Assembly (NCBI GenBank): GCA_038212325.1 | Contig: JBBQUQ010000036.1 | Span: 1-30,291, forward strand | From: CAIVAT01 sp038212325 | GTDB lineage: Bacteria > Bacteroidota > Bacteroidia > Bacteroidales > FEN-979 | Length of the DNA: 30,291 nt | Direction: 5' to 3' | Part shown: positions 1-8,838 of the stretch, piece by piece | Layout: each line of letters starts with the position of its first letter | How positions within the stretch are numbered: the stretch's first letter is position 1 | Program-made: the position numbers and the translations under genes | The notes under the pieces: model-generated | Told to the model about the DNA's origin: nothing | The model's database searches: none | What the model saw: the letters and a program-made list of their open reading frames with translations, nothing else

Positions 1-1
1 T

Positions 2-180
2 ATGAAAACACCAAAGTCAGCGGCCATGTTTGCCAAAGTTGAAGAATGGAAGCAAAGCGGCATAAGTTTACGGGAGTTCGCTTCCTCGATAGGTCTTTCT
101 ACAAGCGCCTTTGAGTATTGGGTACGCAAGAAACGAGCATCCTCGATCAAGGGTGCTTCTTTTGTCGAACTGACTCACCA
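2..180 (+). mobile_element. IS66-type accessory gene (TnpA-like), 3'-truncated fragment
   Basis: The reading frame opens with ATG at position 2 and encodes about 59 residues resembling the N-terminal helix-turn-helix region of IS66 accessory protein TnpA: an EEWKQSGISLREFA segment followed by a GLSTSAFEYWVRKKR segment. The frame then passes into unrelated DNA at about 175-185, where the remnant of a restriction-modification gene begins on the opposite strand, and stops at 202. TnpB and the transposase TnpC are absent. This is most likely the broken edge of an insertion sequence, or a small orphan HTH gene cut by a deletion. Whether the gene begins at position 2 or further upstream cannot be seen. 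The IS66 assignment rests on the motif pattern only. Confidence 0.6.
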
Positions 181-185
181 CTCTT

Positions 186-881
186 CGATCTCAATACCGT
201 AAAAGCGGTCAACATCCAGCTTGGTCAGTTCGCCAATGTCGAACACCTGCTGGCCTTTTTGCAGGGTTTTGATGATCTCCAGCTCAAGCAGCCGCAACTC
301 CCGGTATGAGATCACCAGGAAGTTTCCGCATCCGCAGGCAGGATCGAGAAAACGCAGGCAGGAAAGTTTGTCGTGGAACCGAGGTTGCTGAGGCGCTTTT
401 CCCCGGGGGTATTCAGCACATAGAACAACATGGAAAGATGCTGAGCAAGGTCACTGCCATCCTCTTTGGTCTTATTGGTAAGGTAATCGGCAAACTGATC
501 CCGTTCAAAAATGCTGGTATCTTCGGCAAAAAGGCAAAACAACAGCCGCACCAGGTACACTTCGAGCGCATGGCCTGAGAAACTCATGAATGCTGCCATC
601 ATCGAGATCATAGAGCCTGAAACGGGCAAAATCGGATACCAGGACGTACTTTGGCAATTCGTAATCCTTCAGACCGGGGAAATAGTCAAGCGCCTGCCGG
701 TAGGCTTTATCGAGATTTTTGCCCCTCGATTTATGTTCGACCAGGATCATCCCTTTCCAGAGCAGGTCAATGTATCCACATTGAAAAACTCATCCCAGAA
801 TGTTTTGGCTTCGGCCTCTTCGCCGGAAACCAGTTCCCAATCTTTTGAAAACCGGATGGCGCGGTCTTTGATTTCGTTCTA
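186..881 (-). pseudogene. Decayed MmeI-like restriction-modification gene (DNA methyltransferase/endonuclease) remnant
   Basis: On the minus strand, pieces of one protein family appear in order but in shifting frames. Reading from 881 downward: NEIKDRAIRFSKDWE and FWDEFFNV; then, in another frame, GYIDLLWKGMILVEHKSRGK with ALDYFPGL and YVLVSDFARFRLYDL; then HALEVYLVRLLFCLFAED with EDGSDLAQHL and FYVLNTP; then FLDPACGCGNFLVISYREL, a class I methyltransferase SAM motif (DPACGCGNFL at 316-345). The last piece ends with GIEIEEW and a TGA. These segments match MmeI-like type II (type IIL/IIG) enzymes. About four internal deletions or frameshifts separate them. A TAG at 879-881 stands where the family usually has the Trp of a WNEI motif, and the C-terminal methyltransferase and target-recognition part is missing. 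The gene is non-functional. Confidence 0.8.
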
Positions 882-882
882 T

Positions 883-2553
883 TCAACTTTCGCGAATCAG
901 GCTAATGTTTTGATTATTGATACCCAACGGCCTGATGATCTCATTTTGAAAAGATCCGTCAAGACCATCAACTGGCAGGTTGAGAGATTGTGCCATTTCA
1001 ATAAGCGTATGTTCGACTTCCTGCCAGGGTTCGTTTTCAATAAGCTGTATTGTCAGCTTATGCCTCAGACGGAAGAATGATCTTTTTGCGTCAACATTGT
1101 ATTTCATCCTGTTGAAGAAATGGCTTTCCTCGGCATAATGATAGGGAACGTTGTTCACTTCCTTAAAGATGGTATACAGGCCCGATAAAGCCTCCTGTCT
1201 GGTCATGGTATTGTGCGACCAATCTTCCAGAAATCCCTTCAAACCCCATTTTGTACGGTATGCGGGGTCGCTCAACCCGGTAAGAGGATGTATTCTGAGA
1301 AGAAAAACTTCATAACTCGCTGTCAGATGGGTCAGTGAAAGTTCATTCAGAAAATTGATTGTATTGCATATGGTTTCTTTTGTCTCACCGGGATACCCTA
1401 CCATAAAAGTATTAAAGGTGCTGATGAAACGGGCATCCAGGTTCTCAATTGTTTTTTTTAATTTCACGACATCCTGGTGCTTTTTCATCCTGTCGAGCTG
1501 GCCCTGGTCGCCCGATTCGACCCCGATAAATGCCAGCATCAGGCCTGACTGTTCCATCAGGTCATATTCCTCTGCTGTATAATCATCGGCCCTGAGAAAT
1601 GCCATCCATTTCCTGAATCCGGATTTCATGATGATATTGCATATTTCGTTAATCCTTTTCTTGTGAATGAACACATTATCATCTGAAAGATGAAGGACGA
1701 CAGGATTTGAGCCAACGCGATCCCTGGCAAGTCGTAGTTCCGCGGCAATACTTTCAAGGGAACGCAGAAACAGCTTGGGGTAAAGCTGGTTAAAATCACA
1801 GTAAATACAGCGGTAAGGACATCCGATAGAGGTTCGGAGGGGGATCTTGTAAACTATATTTTCAACCAGGTCCCAACGGGTGAAATCCGTATTGTAGTCA
1901 ACATTTTCATCCTCCCTTCGCGTGAAAATGATTTTTCCATTGCGTGGGAGGGCAAGGTTAGGTATGGCATCAAATGATCCTTTGCGTCCTTTTTCCAATT
2001 GTTTCAGGACCTGCATTAGTGAAGACCGTCCATGGGGTGCAGCGATCAGGATATCAGCATCAAGAGTTAAACCTTTTATACTGAACATCTGCTCCCAATG
2101 GGAATCTTCTTCTGGAAAACAGTGATAGCTGAGGTAGTTTTTCCAAATGAACACCCCGCCGGCAATTATGAGTGTATCTGGCATTGCCTTACGGATAGCA
2201 CTGCAAATACGGGTCAATGCCTCCACGGATACGACCATAGTTGTGGAAACCAGCACTGCCGGAGGATCCTTATCGGCCATGGTCTGCATGGTTTCCGGAT
2301 CATACTTGGCGGTGAGGAAAGTGTCGTACCCGTGCTGGCGCATCAGCCCTTCCAGGTAGTAGCCTGCAGAAGGAAGATCTTCCTGGTAATTGAATCCCCT
2401 TGAAAGTTTATCCGTTTTATAACCCTTTTGGGCAAGTTCATGAAAAGAAGACAGGGTTAATTGCCTTTTATTAGACCTGAAAAGCAAATGAAATTCATCC
2501 TGATACAGGTAACTGTCATAGAAAGGAGCAACTATACCGATCGTCTTTGCCAA
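883..2553 (-). CDS. B12-binding-type radical SAM protein
   Basis: A radical SAM enzyme of unknown substrate. The cluster-binding motif is GCPYRCIYCDF at about 1795-1821, giving CX3CX2C. The roughly 240 residues before it resemble the cobalamin-binding-like N-terminal domain of this superfamily (IGIVAPFYDSYLYQDE; AVLVSTTMVVSVEA; LIIAGG). After it come typical TIM-barrel segments (HLSDDNVFIHKKR, FIGVESGDQGQLDRM, FNTFMVGYPGETKET). The frame is open back to an ATG at 2628, but a TAnnTTTG promoter element lies at 2579-2586 and the first residues from 2628 (Cys/Trp/Phe-rich) do not look native. A TTG start at 2553, giving LAKTIGIVAPF, is preferred. The stop at 883 sits at the edge of the decayed region, so the C-terminus may be slightly altered. 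No partner genes suggest the product. Confidence 0.8.
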   Translation of the reverse strand: MAKTIGIVAPFYDSYLYQDEFHLLFRSNKRQLTLSSFHELAQKGYKTDKLSRGFNYQEDLPSAGYYLEGLMRQHGYDTFLTAKYDPETMQTMADKDPPAVLVSTTMVVSVEALTRICSAIRKAMPDTLIIAGGVFIWKNYLSYHCFPEEDSHWEQMFSIKGLTLDADILIAAPHGRSSLMQVLKQLEKGRKGSFDAIPNLALPRNGKIIFTRREDENVDYNTDFTRWDLVENIVYKIPLRTSIGCPYRCIYCDFNQLYPKLFLRSLESIAAELRLARDRVGSNPVVLHLSDDNVFIHKKRINEICNIIMKSGFRKWMAFLRADDYTAEEYDLMEQSGLMLAFIGVESGDQGQLDRMKKHQDVVKLKKTIENLDARFISTFNTFMVGYPGETKETICNTINFLNELSLTHLTASYEVFLLRIHPLTGLSDPAYRTKWGLKGFLEDWSHNTMTRQEALSGLYTIFKEVNNVPYHYAEESHFFNRMKYNVDAKRSFFRLRHKLTIQLIENEPWQEVEHTLIEMAQSLNLPVDGLDGSFQNEIIRPLGINNQNISLIRES

Positions 2554-2578
2554 AATACATGAAAACCAAAACCTCAAA

Positions 2579-2586
2579 CAAAAGTA
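2579..2586 (-). promoter_or_regulatory. Putative Bacteroidota -7 element for the radical SAM gene
   Basis: The minus strand reads TACTTTTG, matching TAnnTTTG. It lies 25 nt before the TTG codon at 2553 and downstream of the ATG at 2628, which argues for the shorter protein. No TTG is seen at the expected -33 distance, so support is partial. Confidence 0.35.
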
Positions 2587-2836
2587 ATAAATTAGTTGAC
2601 ATCTTCCACACCTGTTTGGGATGGACAAAAATCCAATGTAAAATCCTCTGATTACACAACCGCATGGTTGTCATGGCATACAATGCTGTTGGGTAAGGAT
2701 AAGGATTCATTAAACAACCTGAATCCTGCGACCTGGTTGTGAAGTGGTTCCGATTTTCCGGGGTATGGGCATGACTTCTCTGCGTTCCGGTGAGGAACGG
2801 GATCAATTTGTCAGAATAGAGGTTCATCGATACCGG

Positions 2837-2868
2837 TTGCATGCAATGTTTCATTATAGCTATATTTG
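2837..2868 (+). promoter_or_regulatory. Putative promoter of the toxin-antitoxin pair (TTG-N21-TATATTTG)
   Basis: TTG at 2837-2839 and TATATTTG at 2861-2868 are 21 nt apart, within the spacing known for Bacteroidota primary-sigma promoters. The -7 element ends only 4 nt before the ATG at 2873, so the transcript would be leaderless or nearly so. Confidence 0.5.
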
Positions 2869-2872
2869 CAAC

Positions 2873-3175
2873 ATGAACGACAAGCCGAAACCTGTTTTCA
2901 ACAAGCGCATTTTCTGGGATGTCAATTTCGAAAAGATGGATTATGAACTCCGTGCCAATTTTATTATTGAGCGGGTGTTTGAAAGAGGGGATGTCGACGA
3001 TATCCGCCAGTGCCGCCGGTATTACGGTGACGAGAAAGTGACGGATGCGCTGCTGAACGCAAAGTTTTTACCAGAACACCGGATACACCTTGCAAGTGCT
3101 GTGATTGACAAACCATTGAACGAATTCAGATGTTATATACTGCGACAGTTGAACCCGGAACTTTTTCCTTACTGA
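2873..3175 (+). CDS. DUF6922-type protein, likely antitoxin partner of an AbiEii-like toxin
   Basis: A 100-residue protein with the conserved FWDVNFEKMDYELRANFIIE and VFERGDVDDIRQCRRYYG segments of the DUF6922 family, small proteins commonly encoded immediately before AbiEii/AbiGii-type nucleotidyltransferase toxins. The frame is open from 2744, but the ATG at 2873 begins the family-like sequence and follows a promoter element directly, so it is chosen. The gene overlaps the next by 46 nt, which suggests translational coupling. The antitoxin role is inferred from position and family; no DNA-binding motif was identified with certainty. Confidence 0.75.
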   Translation: MNDKPKPVFNKRIFWDVNFEKMDYELRANFIIERVFERGDVDDIRQCRRYYGDEKVTDALLNAKFLPEHRIHLASAVIDKPLNEFRCYILRQLNPELFPY

Positions 3176-3756
3176 AGAGGCTGATGGGCGTTCAGGCCCT
3201 TAAGCCATTTTCCCTGGTAGGCGGAACTGCTTTGTCGCTCCGTTATGGACATCGAGGCTCTGTAGATATTGATTTGTTTTATCATGAAAAATTTGATCAT
3301 ACCCTGATAGAAAAAGCGCTTGCAGAAGAATTTGGACATGATTTCGATTATGAAAGCGGGCATAAGCAGTTTGGGATTTTCTGTTATATAAAGAAAATAA
3401 AAGTCGACATTGTTTACTTTCCGCATTTACCGATTGTAGCAATTGAAGTTGAAGATGATATAAGAATGTATGGAAGTGCCGATATTGGTGCTATGAAAAT
3501 TCAAGCGATATTGGGCCGGGGAAGGAAAAAGGACTTTTGGGATTTATATGAGCTGTTACAATATTATCCCCTGGAACAACTCATCGGATGGCATATAAAA
3601 AAGTATCCGAACCAAATGCTGGCGATCAGCATTCCCAATGCCATTACTTATTTCGTTGACGCAGATGATTCCGAGGCTCCGGTGAGTTTTAAAAACCAGA
3701 CCTGGGAGCTGGTGAAAAAAGGAATCCAGGCAAAGGTGAGGGATTACCTGAAATAA
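3130..3756 (+). CDS. AbiEii/AbiGii-type nucleotidyltransferase toxin
   Basis: A 208-residue protein with the nucleotidyltransferase signature FSLVGGTALSLRYGHRGSVD followed by IDLFYH. This is the GG-T-AL...R-S-DIDLF pattern of AbiEii-like proteins, with the two aspartates expected to bind metal. Further on, KVDIVYFPH supplies the likely third acidic residue and DIGAMKIQAILGRGRKKDFWDLYEL is the conserved Lys/Asp helix region. AbiEii-family toxins transfer nucleotides to tRNA or other targets and act in abortive phage infection or in type IV-like toxin-antitoxin systems. The start overlaps the upstream gene by 46 nt. Other upstream ATGs were not preferred, because the nucleotidyltransferase signature lies at the expected distance from this start. 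The target is unknown. Confidence 0.8.
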   Translation: MLYTATVEPGTFSLLKRLMGVQALKPFSLVGGTALSLRYGHRGSVDIDLFYHEKFDHTLIEKALAEEFGHDFDYESGHKQFGIFCYIKKIKVDIVYFPHLPIVAIEVEDDIRMYGSADIGAMKIQAILGRGRKKDFWDLYELLQYYPLEQLIGWHIKKYPNQMLAISIPNAITYFVDADDSEAPVSFKNQTWELVKKGIQAKVRDYLK

Positions 3757-3814
3757 CCGGTAATCTTGCAGAGTTCGCTGGCCACTTAGTCTGCTGTATA
3801 CGATAGTGCCGGTA

Positions 3815-5350
3815 TTAACTTAGCTTTCCCAATCCGGTCTGTATCCTGGCCAGGAATTCATCCTTTCCCAGAACCTCTGCCAGGTCCATCATGCCCGGCC
3901 CCTGGTTCGAGCCAACCATCAGCAGGCGCAGCGGATTCATCAGTTGACCCATTTTGACTCCGGTTCTCAGGGTATAATCCTGTACGAGGGCATGCAGCGA
4001 ATCTTTGTTAAAATCAACCAGGCCTTCAACTTCCTTTGAAAAGTCGCTGATCCATCCTTTGGTTCCGGGCTGCCAGATTTTCTGATATACCTGCTGGTCA
4101 TATTGTTCGGGACGTAAAAAGAAAAACCATGCTTGGGTCCACAGGTCGCCGGTTAAAAAAGCACGTTCCTTCACGAGGCGTATTACGTTATTCAGGTAAT
4201 CGCTCCCCGGATCCAGCTTGTGCTGTTCAAGATAAGGTTTCAGCATCTGCGCCAGTTCGGCATCTGATTTCCGTTGCATATACTGATGATTGAACCACTT
4301 TGCCTTTTCGGGATCAAATTTTGACCCGTGTTTGCCCACGCGTTCAAGGGAGAATTGCTCAATCAGCTCATTCATTGAAAAAAGTTCCTGTTCCGTTCCG
4401 GGGTTCCAGCCAAGATGTGCCAGGATGTTGATGACGGCTTCGGGAAGGTAACCCGATTCGCGGTATCCCGAATAAATCTCCCCGGTTACCGGGTCTTTCC
4501 ATTCGGTCGGAAATACAGGGAAGCCCAGCCTGTCGCCATCCCGTTTGCTTAATTTTCCATTGCCGTCAGGCTTTAAAATAAGGGGCAGGTGGGCAAATTG
4601 CGGCATGATATCTTCCCACCCGAAAAAGCGATAAAGCAGCACATGCAAAGGAGCTGAAGGCAGCCACTCTTCGCCCCTGATCACATGGGTGATCTTCATC
4701 AGGTAATCATCCACCACGTTGGCCAGGTGATAGGTGGGCAACCCGTCGGATTTGAACAGCACCTTGTCGTCAAGATTGGCAGTGCTCACAACAACCTCTC
4801 CCCTGATCAGGTCATGAACCACCACCTGTTCATTTTCCGGGATTTTTACCCGGATGACATAGGGCGTTCCGGCCTCCAGGATACTTTTCACCTCCGCTTC
4901 GGAAAGTGACAAAGAGTTGCGGAGCGCCTTCCGTGTTTGCTGATCGTACTGAAACGGTTTACCTCCGGATTCCTTTGCCTGGTCGCGCATCGCGGCTAAC
5001 TCAGCCTCTGTGTCGAAGGCATAATATGCGTGCCTGTTTTCTATAAGCCGGGTAATGTATTCCTTGTATATGACCGACCGTTCCGACTGATGGTAAGGAG
5101 CATGCGGGCCGCCATTTGCAGGACTTTCATCAAAATCGAGGCCGCACCATGCCAGTGAGTTTACGATATACTCCTCTGCGCCGGGAACAAACCGGTTCTG
5201 ATCGGTATCTTCAATCCGGAGTATCAATTTTCCTCCATGCTGCCGGGCAAACAGAAAGTTATACAAGGCCGTGCGCACACCGCCAATATGCAAAGGGCCG
5301 GTGGGGCTGGGGGCAAACCGTACGCGGATATGTTCTGATTTCATGCTCAT
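3815..5350 (-). CDS. gltX: Glutamyl-tRNA synthetase
   Basis: A class I aminoacyl-tRNA synthetase charging tRNA-Glu in the cytoplasm, 511 residues, normal family length. The N-terminus has VRFAPSPTGPLHIGGVRTAL with the HIGH-type motif near residue 20. The second signature, KLSKRDGDR, is near residue 267 (KMSKS type). The LRIEDTDQNR and LPTYHLANVVDDYLM segments are also typical of GltX. The C-terminal anticodon-binding region is complete. The gene converges on the toxin gene and is divergent from the DUF4175 gene. ATGs at 5350 and 5344 are both possible starts; the family sequence begins right after. A TAnnTTTG-like element is at 5368-5375. Confidence 0.97.
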   Translation of the reverse strand: MSMKSEHIRVRFAPSPTGPLHIGGVRTALYNFLFARQHGGKLILRIEDTDQNRFVPGAEEYIVNSLAWCGLDFDESPANGGPHAPYHQSERSVIYKEYITRLIENRHAYYAFDTEAELAAMRDQAKESGGKPFQYDQQTRKALRNSLSLSEAEVKSILEAGTPYVIRVKIPENEQVVVHDLIRGEVVVSTANLDDKVLFKSDGLPTYHLANVVDDYLMKITHVIRGEEWLPSAPLHVLLYRFFGWEDIMPQFAHLPLILKPDGNGKLSKRDGDRLGFPVFPTEWKDPVTGEIYSGYRESGYLPEAVINILAHLGWNPGTEQELFSMNELIEQFSLERVGKHGSKFDPEKAKWFNHQYMQRKSDAELAQMLKPYLEQHKLDPGSDYLNNVIRLVKERAFLTGDLWTQAWFFFLRPEQYDQQVYQKIWQPGTKGWISDFSKEVEGLVDFNKDSLHALVQDYTLRTGVKMGQLMNPLRLLMVGSNQGPGMMDLAEVLGKDEFLARIQTGLGKLS

Positions 5351-5367
5351 TTTTGTTTAGGTGGACA

Positions 5368-5375
5368 CAAAAATA
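5368..5375 (-). promoter_or_regulatory. Putative -7 element of gltX
   Basis: The minus strand reads TATTTTTG, matching TAnnTTTG, 17 nt before the gltX ATG at 5350. No convincing TTG lies 17-23 nt further upstream, so only half of the promoter is supported. Confidence 0.4.
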
Positions 5376-5418
5376 AGCTATTTCGGCCATAAAGTACCTC
5401 ATTGATAGGTAATATTCG

Positions 5419-5426
5419 TACCTTTG
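5419..5426 (+). promoter_or_regulatory. Putative -7 element upstream of the DUF4175 gene operon
   Basis: TACCTTTG matches TAnnTTTG exactly, about 54 nt before the ATG at 5481. The nearest TTG (5402-5404) is only 14 nt away, shorter than normal, so the -33 part is doubtful. It is the best candidate for the promoter that drives the long plus-strand block. Confidence 0.4.
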
Positions 5427-5480
5427 TGGTAAGATACTAAACGTTGTTTCAATCCGTTATTTACACGTTAAAATTTTACG

Positions 5481-8400
5481 ATGGCAGACAGCCGGATCCT
5501 TATAAATAAACTTGATCATTTTATCCGGAAGTATTATAAAAACCGGCTGATCAGAGGCGTGATATGGTCATTGACCCTCCTTGCGGTTTTTTACCTGGTT
5601 TTCGTTTCCCTGGAGTACTTCTTTCACTTCAGCCACGGGGGCAGAATGGTTTTGTTTTTTACATTTCTCGCCATCTCTGTTTTTTTACTGGCCCGGCTGG
5701 TATGTATCCCGATCATGCAATTGATCAAAATCGGGAAGATAATTTCGCACGATCAGGCGGCGCAGATCATCGGCACCCATTTTTCCGAGATCCGGGATAA
5801 ACTTCTGAACACCTTGCAGCTTATCAAACAGCAGGGCAATTCCGGCGAGAGTTCTGAATTGCTTTCTGCAAGCATCGAGCAGAAAACAAACGCCTTAAAG
5901 GTCTTTCGTTTCAGCGGTGTCATCGATTTCAGGAAAAACCTTCGATTTCTGCGCTATGCATTCATGCCGATTGCCATCATTTTACTGCTGGTGGTCGTGT
6001 CGCCAAAAACGATATCCGACCCAACCAGGCGTATCCTCCGTTACAACGAAACCTTTGCCGCCCCGCTGCCTTTCAGCCTCAGCATTATAAATAAGGCCCT
6101 CACCGCCATTCAGCAGGAGGATTTCGAACTGCAGGTAAAAGTTACCGGAACAGAGCTTCCTTCCGAAATATTTGTTAAGACCAGCGAGGGCACCTTTAAA
6201 ATGATACGCAACAAGGGCTTCAACTTTTCATTTTTATTTAAATCGGTACAGGGCAGCATTCCATTCCGGCTTGTAACCGGAGATTTCCGGTCGGAGGAGT
6301 ATGAGTTGAAGGTTTTTCCGAAACCAACCATCCTTAATTTTGAGGTGATGGTTAATTTCCCTGCATACATTGGCAAACCTGCCGAAAAATATGAAAACCA
6401 GGGGGATTTTGTGGTTCCGGAGGGCTCCTCGCTTACCTGGAATTTTTTCACGAAAGATGTAACTGAAATCAACATCCGGTTTGACAATGAACTGGTCAGG
6501 CTTGAGCATGAAAACAGCAACAGGTTCAACCATTCGGCTAAAATATCAAAGTCATTTTCATACAGCATAACGCCGGTGAATGCGAACACATACATGGCCG
6601 ACTCCCTCAGGTACCGCGTCAATGTGGTCAATGATGGTTTTCCGTCTGTTTTTGTGAAAGAGTCGGCCGATTCGCTTCTTTCTACCAACTTGTTTTTTAA
6701 AGGAGCGATCAAGGATGATTATGGCTTTACTAACCTGACCTTCAACTATTCCGTTTACGCCAAAGGCGATACCGTTTCCCGGAATTTCAAAACAGAGCTC
6801 ATCCCCATTGAAAAGTCGGTGAACAACCAGGTATTCTATTATGCAGTTGACCTGCTCAAACTTTTACCTGAAGCGGGCCTGAATATTCAGTATTATTTCG
6901 AAGTGTGGGATAACGATGGCATTCACGGGCCCAAGGCGACAAAATCGGAAATGAAGACTATTTCAACGCCTACGGTTGAAGAGATCGCCCATCGCACAGA
7001 GCAGAATGAGGAATTTATGAACCAGGAGCTCGAGAAAAGCCTTCAGGATGCAAAAGCGATCAAAAAGACCTTGGAAGAACTGAACAGGAAGCTGGTGGAT
7101 CAAACCTCAATTTCATGGCAGGAGAAGAAAAAAATCGAGGACATCATCAAGGCAAATCAGGCCATCGAGGAGAAAGTTGAACAAATAAAAAAGCGAAACA
7201 GCGAGAATATTGAGGCGGAAGAAAAATACCTTGAAACCAACGAACGGATTATTGAAAAGCAAAAGCAGTTAAACGAAATGATGGACCAGATGCTCCCGGA
7301 TGAGCTTAAAAAGATGATCGAGGAGATGAAGGCGCTGCTCAACCAGGTTGATAAAGACAAGCTGGGAAACCTGCTTGAGAAGATGAAAATATCGAATAAG
7401 GAACTGGAGACCCAGCTGGACAGGAATCTTGCCTTGATGAAGCAAATCGAATTTGACCGGAAGCTTGAATCCACGGTTAACGAACTCAGGAAGAATGCTG
7501 AAAACCAGGAAAAACTGGCTGAGCTGACGGAAAAGCAAACCGAAAGCAATGACAAGCTGATGGAAAAGCAAAATGAGATTGCTCAAAAGGCCGACTCCAT
7601 TGCCAACCAGGTGAAAGAGCTTGAAAAAGAGGGCGCCCAATTGGAAAATCCGGCCGAATTAGGCAACACGAAAGACAAACAGGACAGTATCAATAAAAGC
7701 CTCTCACAAAGTTCAAAAAACCTGAAAGATAAAAAGAACAAGGAGGCCGCCGGATCTCAAAAGAAAGCTGCCAAGCAGATGAAGGATCTTGCCAGCCAGA
7801 TGGAGGAATCGCAGGGGGGAAATGAAGAGGAGCAACTGGAAGAAGATGCAGCGAATATCCGGATGATCCTGGAGAACCTGGTCAGGCTTTCGTATGACCA
7901 GGAGGAGATGATTGCCATCACCGGGCAGGTTGCCCGGAATGATCCAAGATACACTGAACTGGTGAACCGGCAGAAGGAATTCAGCGGGAAAATGCAAGTT
8001 GTTGAGGACTCCCTGGTCGCGATCTCCAAACGGCAAATCGAGATCAAGCCGCTGGTCACGAAAGAAATTGCAGCGATCAACCTGAACATCGAACTGGCTC
8101 TCGAAGCAATGGATAGCCGGAACATCGGCGTAGCGGTGGCAAAGCAGCAATACACCATGACGTCCATCAACAACCTTGCACTGCTGCTCAATGAGTCGTT
8201 GCAGAAGATGAACGAGGAATCGGCCACCTGCAAGAGCGGGAAGGCAGGCAATAAGTCGTGCAAGAAGCCGGGGGGGAAAGGCAAGGGGAAAATGTCGGCC
8301 AAAAGCATGAAAGAGCTTCAGCAGAATATTGGCAAACAGCTTGAAAAGATAAAAGCCGGCATGGAAGGAGCAAAAAAGGACGGTAAGCCTAATTCAATGG

Positions 8401-8837
8401 GCAATGGTAGCATGAGCAAAGAGATCGCAAAACTGGCTGCCCAGCAGGAGGCATTGCGCAACGAAATGCAAAAGTACCAGGATGAAATGGGGTCGAAAGG
8501 ATTGAAGGACCAGGGCTCATTGAACGAGGCCGGTAAGGAAATGGAGCAAATAGAAAGAGACCTGATCAATAAAAGAATTTCGCAGGAAACCATCAATCGG
8601 CAGCAAAGCATTATGACCAGGCTTCTGGAGTCGGAAAAAGCCGAGCAGATGCGTGACCAGGAGGAAAAAAGAGAGTCAACAGAAGCAAAAAATCAACAAA
8701 ACAGTAACCCGGGATCAAATTATCAGTATAACAAAAAAAGCAGAGCGAGCCAGGATAACATTCAATTGATCTTACCCGGCATAAATTCGTTCTACAAAAA
8801 CAAAATAAACAGTTATATTGTTAAAATAGAAAACTGA
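5481..8837 (+). CDS. DUF4175 family membrane protein with long coiled coil
   Basis: An 1118-residue protein of the Bacteroidota DUF4175 type; function unknown. The N-terminus has two adjacent hydrophobic helices (about residues 27-48 and 55-80) and a third near 160-178 (PIAIILLLVVVSP). A probably extracytoplasmic beta-rich region follows to about residue 490. From about 505 to 1085 the protein is strongly charged (Glu, Lys, Gln) and heptad-like, predicted coiled coil, with a Gly/Lys-rich patch near 920-940 (KPGGKGKGKMSAKSMKE). The stop is 1 nt before the next start, so it is co-transcribed with the HATPase-fold protein, ybeY and mnmG, a gene order I recall from other Bacteroidota. A structural or envelope role is inference only. 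Confidence 0.85.
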   Translation: MADSRILINKLDHFIRKYYKNRLIRGVIWSLTLLAVFYLVFVSLEYFFHFSHGGRMVLFFTFLAISVFLLARLVCIPIMQLIKIGKIISHDQAAQIIGTHFSEIRDKLLNTLQLIKQQGNSGESSELLSASIEQKTNALKVFRFSGVIDFRKNLRFLRYAFMPIAIILLLVVVSPKTISDPTRRILRYNETFAAPLPFSLSIINKALTAIQQEDFELQVKVTGTELPSEIFVKTSEGTFKMIRNKGFNFSFLFKSVQGSIPFRLVTGDFRSEEYELKVFPKPTILNFEVMVNFPAYIGKPAEKYENQGDFVVPEGSSLTWNFFTKDVTEINIRFDNELVRLEHENSNRFNHSAKISKSFSYSITPVNANTYMADSLRYRVNVVNDGFPSVFVKESADSLLSTNLFFKGAIKDDYGFTNLTFNYSVYAKGDTVSRNFKTELIPIEKSVNNQVFYYAVDLLKLLPEAGLNIQYYFEVWDNDGIHGPKATKSEMKTISTPTVEEIAHRTEQNEEFMNQELEKSLQDAKAIKKTLEELNRKLVDQTSISWQEKKKIEDIIKANQAIEEKVEQIKKRNSENIEAEEKYLETNERIIEKQKQLNEMMDQMLPDELKKMIEEMKALLNQVDKDKLGNLLEKMKISNKELETQLDRNLALMKQIEFDRKLESTVNELRKNAENQEKLAELTEKQTESNDKLMEKQNEIAQKADSIANQVKELEKEGAQLENPAELGNTKDKQDSINKSLSQSSKNLKDKKNKEAAGSQKKAAKQMKDLASQMEESQGGNEEEQLEEDAANIRMILENLVRLSYDQEEMIAITGQVARNDPRYTELVNRQKEFSGKMQVVEDSLVAISKRQIEIKPLVTKEIAAINLNIELALEAMDSRNIGVAVAKQQYTMTSINNLALLLNESLQKMNEESATCKSGKAGNKSCKKPGGKGKGKMSAKSMKELQQNIGKQLEKIKAGMEGAKKDGKPNSMGNGSMSKEIAKLAAQQEALRNEMQKYQDEMGSKGLKDQGSLNEAGKEMEQIERDLINKRISQETINRQQSIMTRLLESEKAEQMRDQEEKRESTEAKNQQNSNPGSNYQYNKKSRASQDNIQLILPGINSFYKNKINSYIVKIEN

Positions 8838-8838
8838 T

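Noticed and set aside
312..750. Two minus-strand open frames as separate small genes
   Set aside because: They are consecutive pieces of one decayed MmeI-like gene; the family sequence continues across both and into further frames.
2516..2854. 112-codon minus-strand frame upstream of the radical SAM gene
   Set aside because: It overlaps the radical SAM N-terminus and the antitoxin promoter region, has low-complexity composition, and resembles no family I know.
3757..3814. Terminator between the converging toxin and gltX genes
   Set aside because: No inverted repeat with a T run could be found in this 58-nt gap.
6110..8611. Several minus-strand open frames inside the DUF4175 gene
   Set aside because: They are antisense shadows: Ser/Phe/Leu-rich translations of a Lys/Glu/Gln-rich coiled coil.
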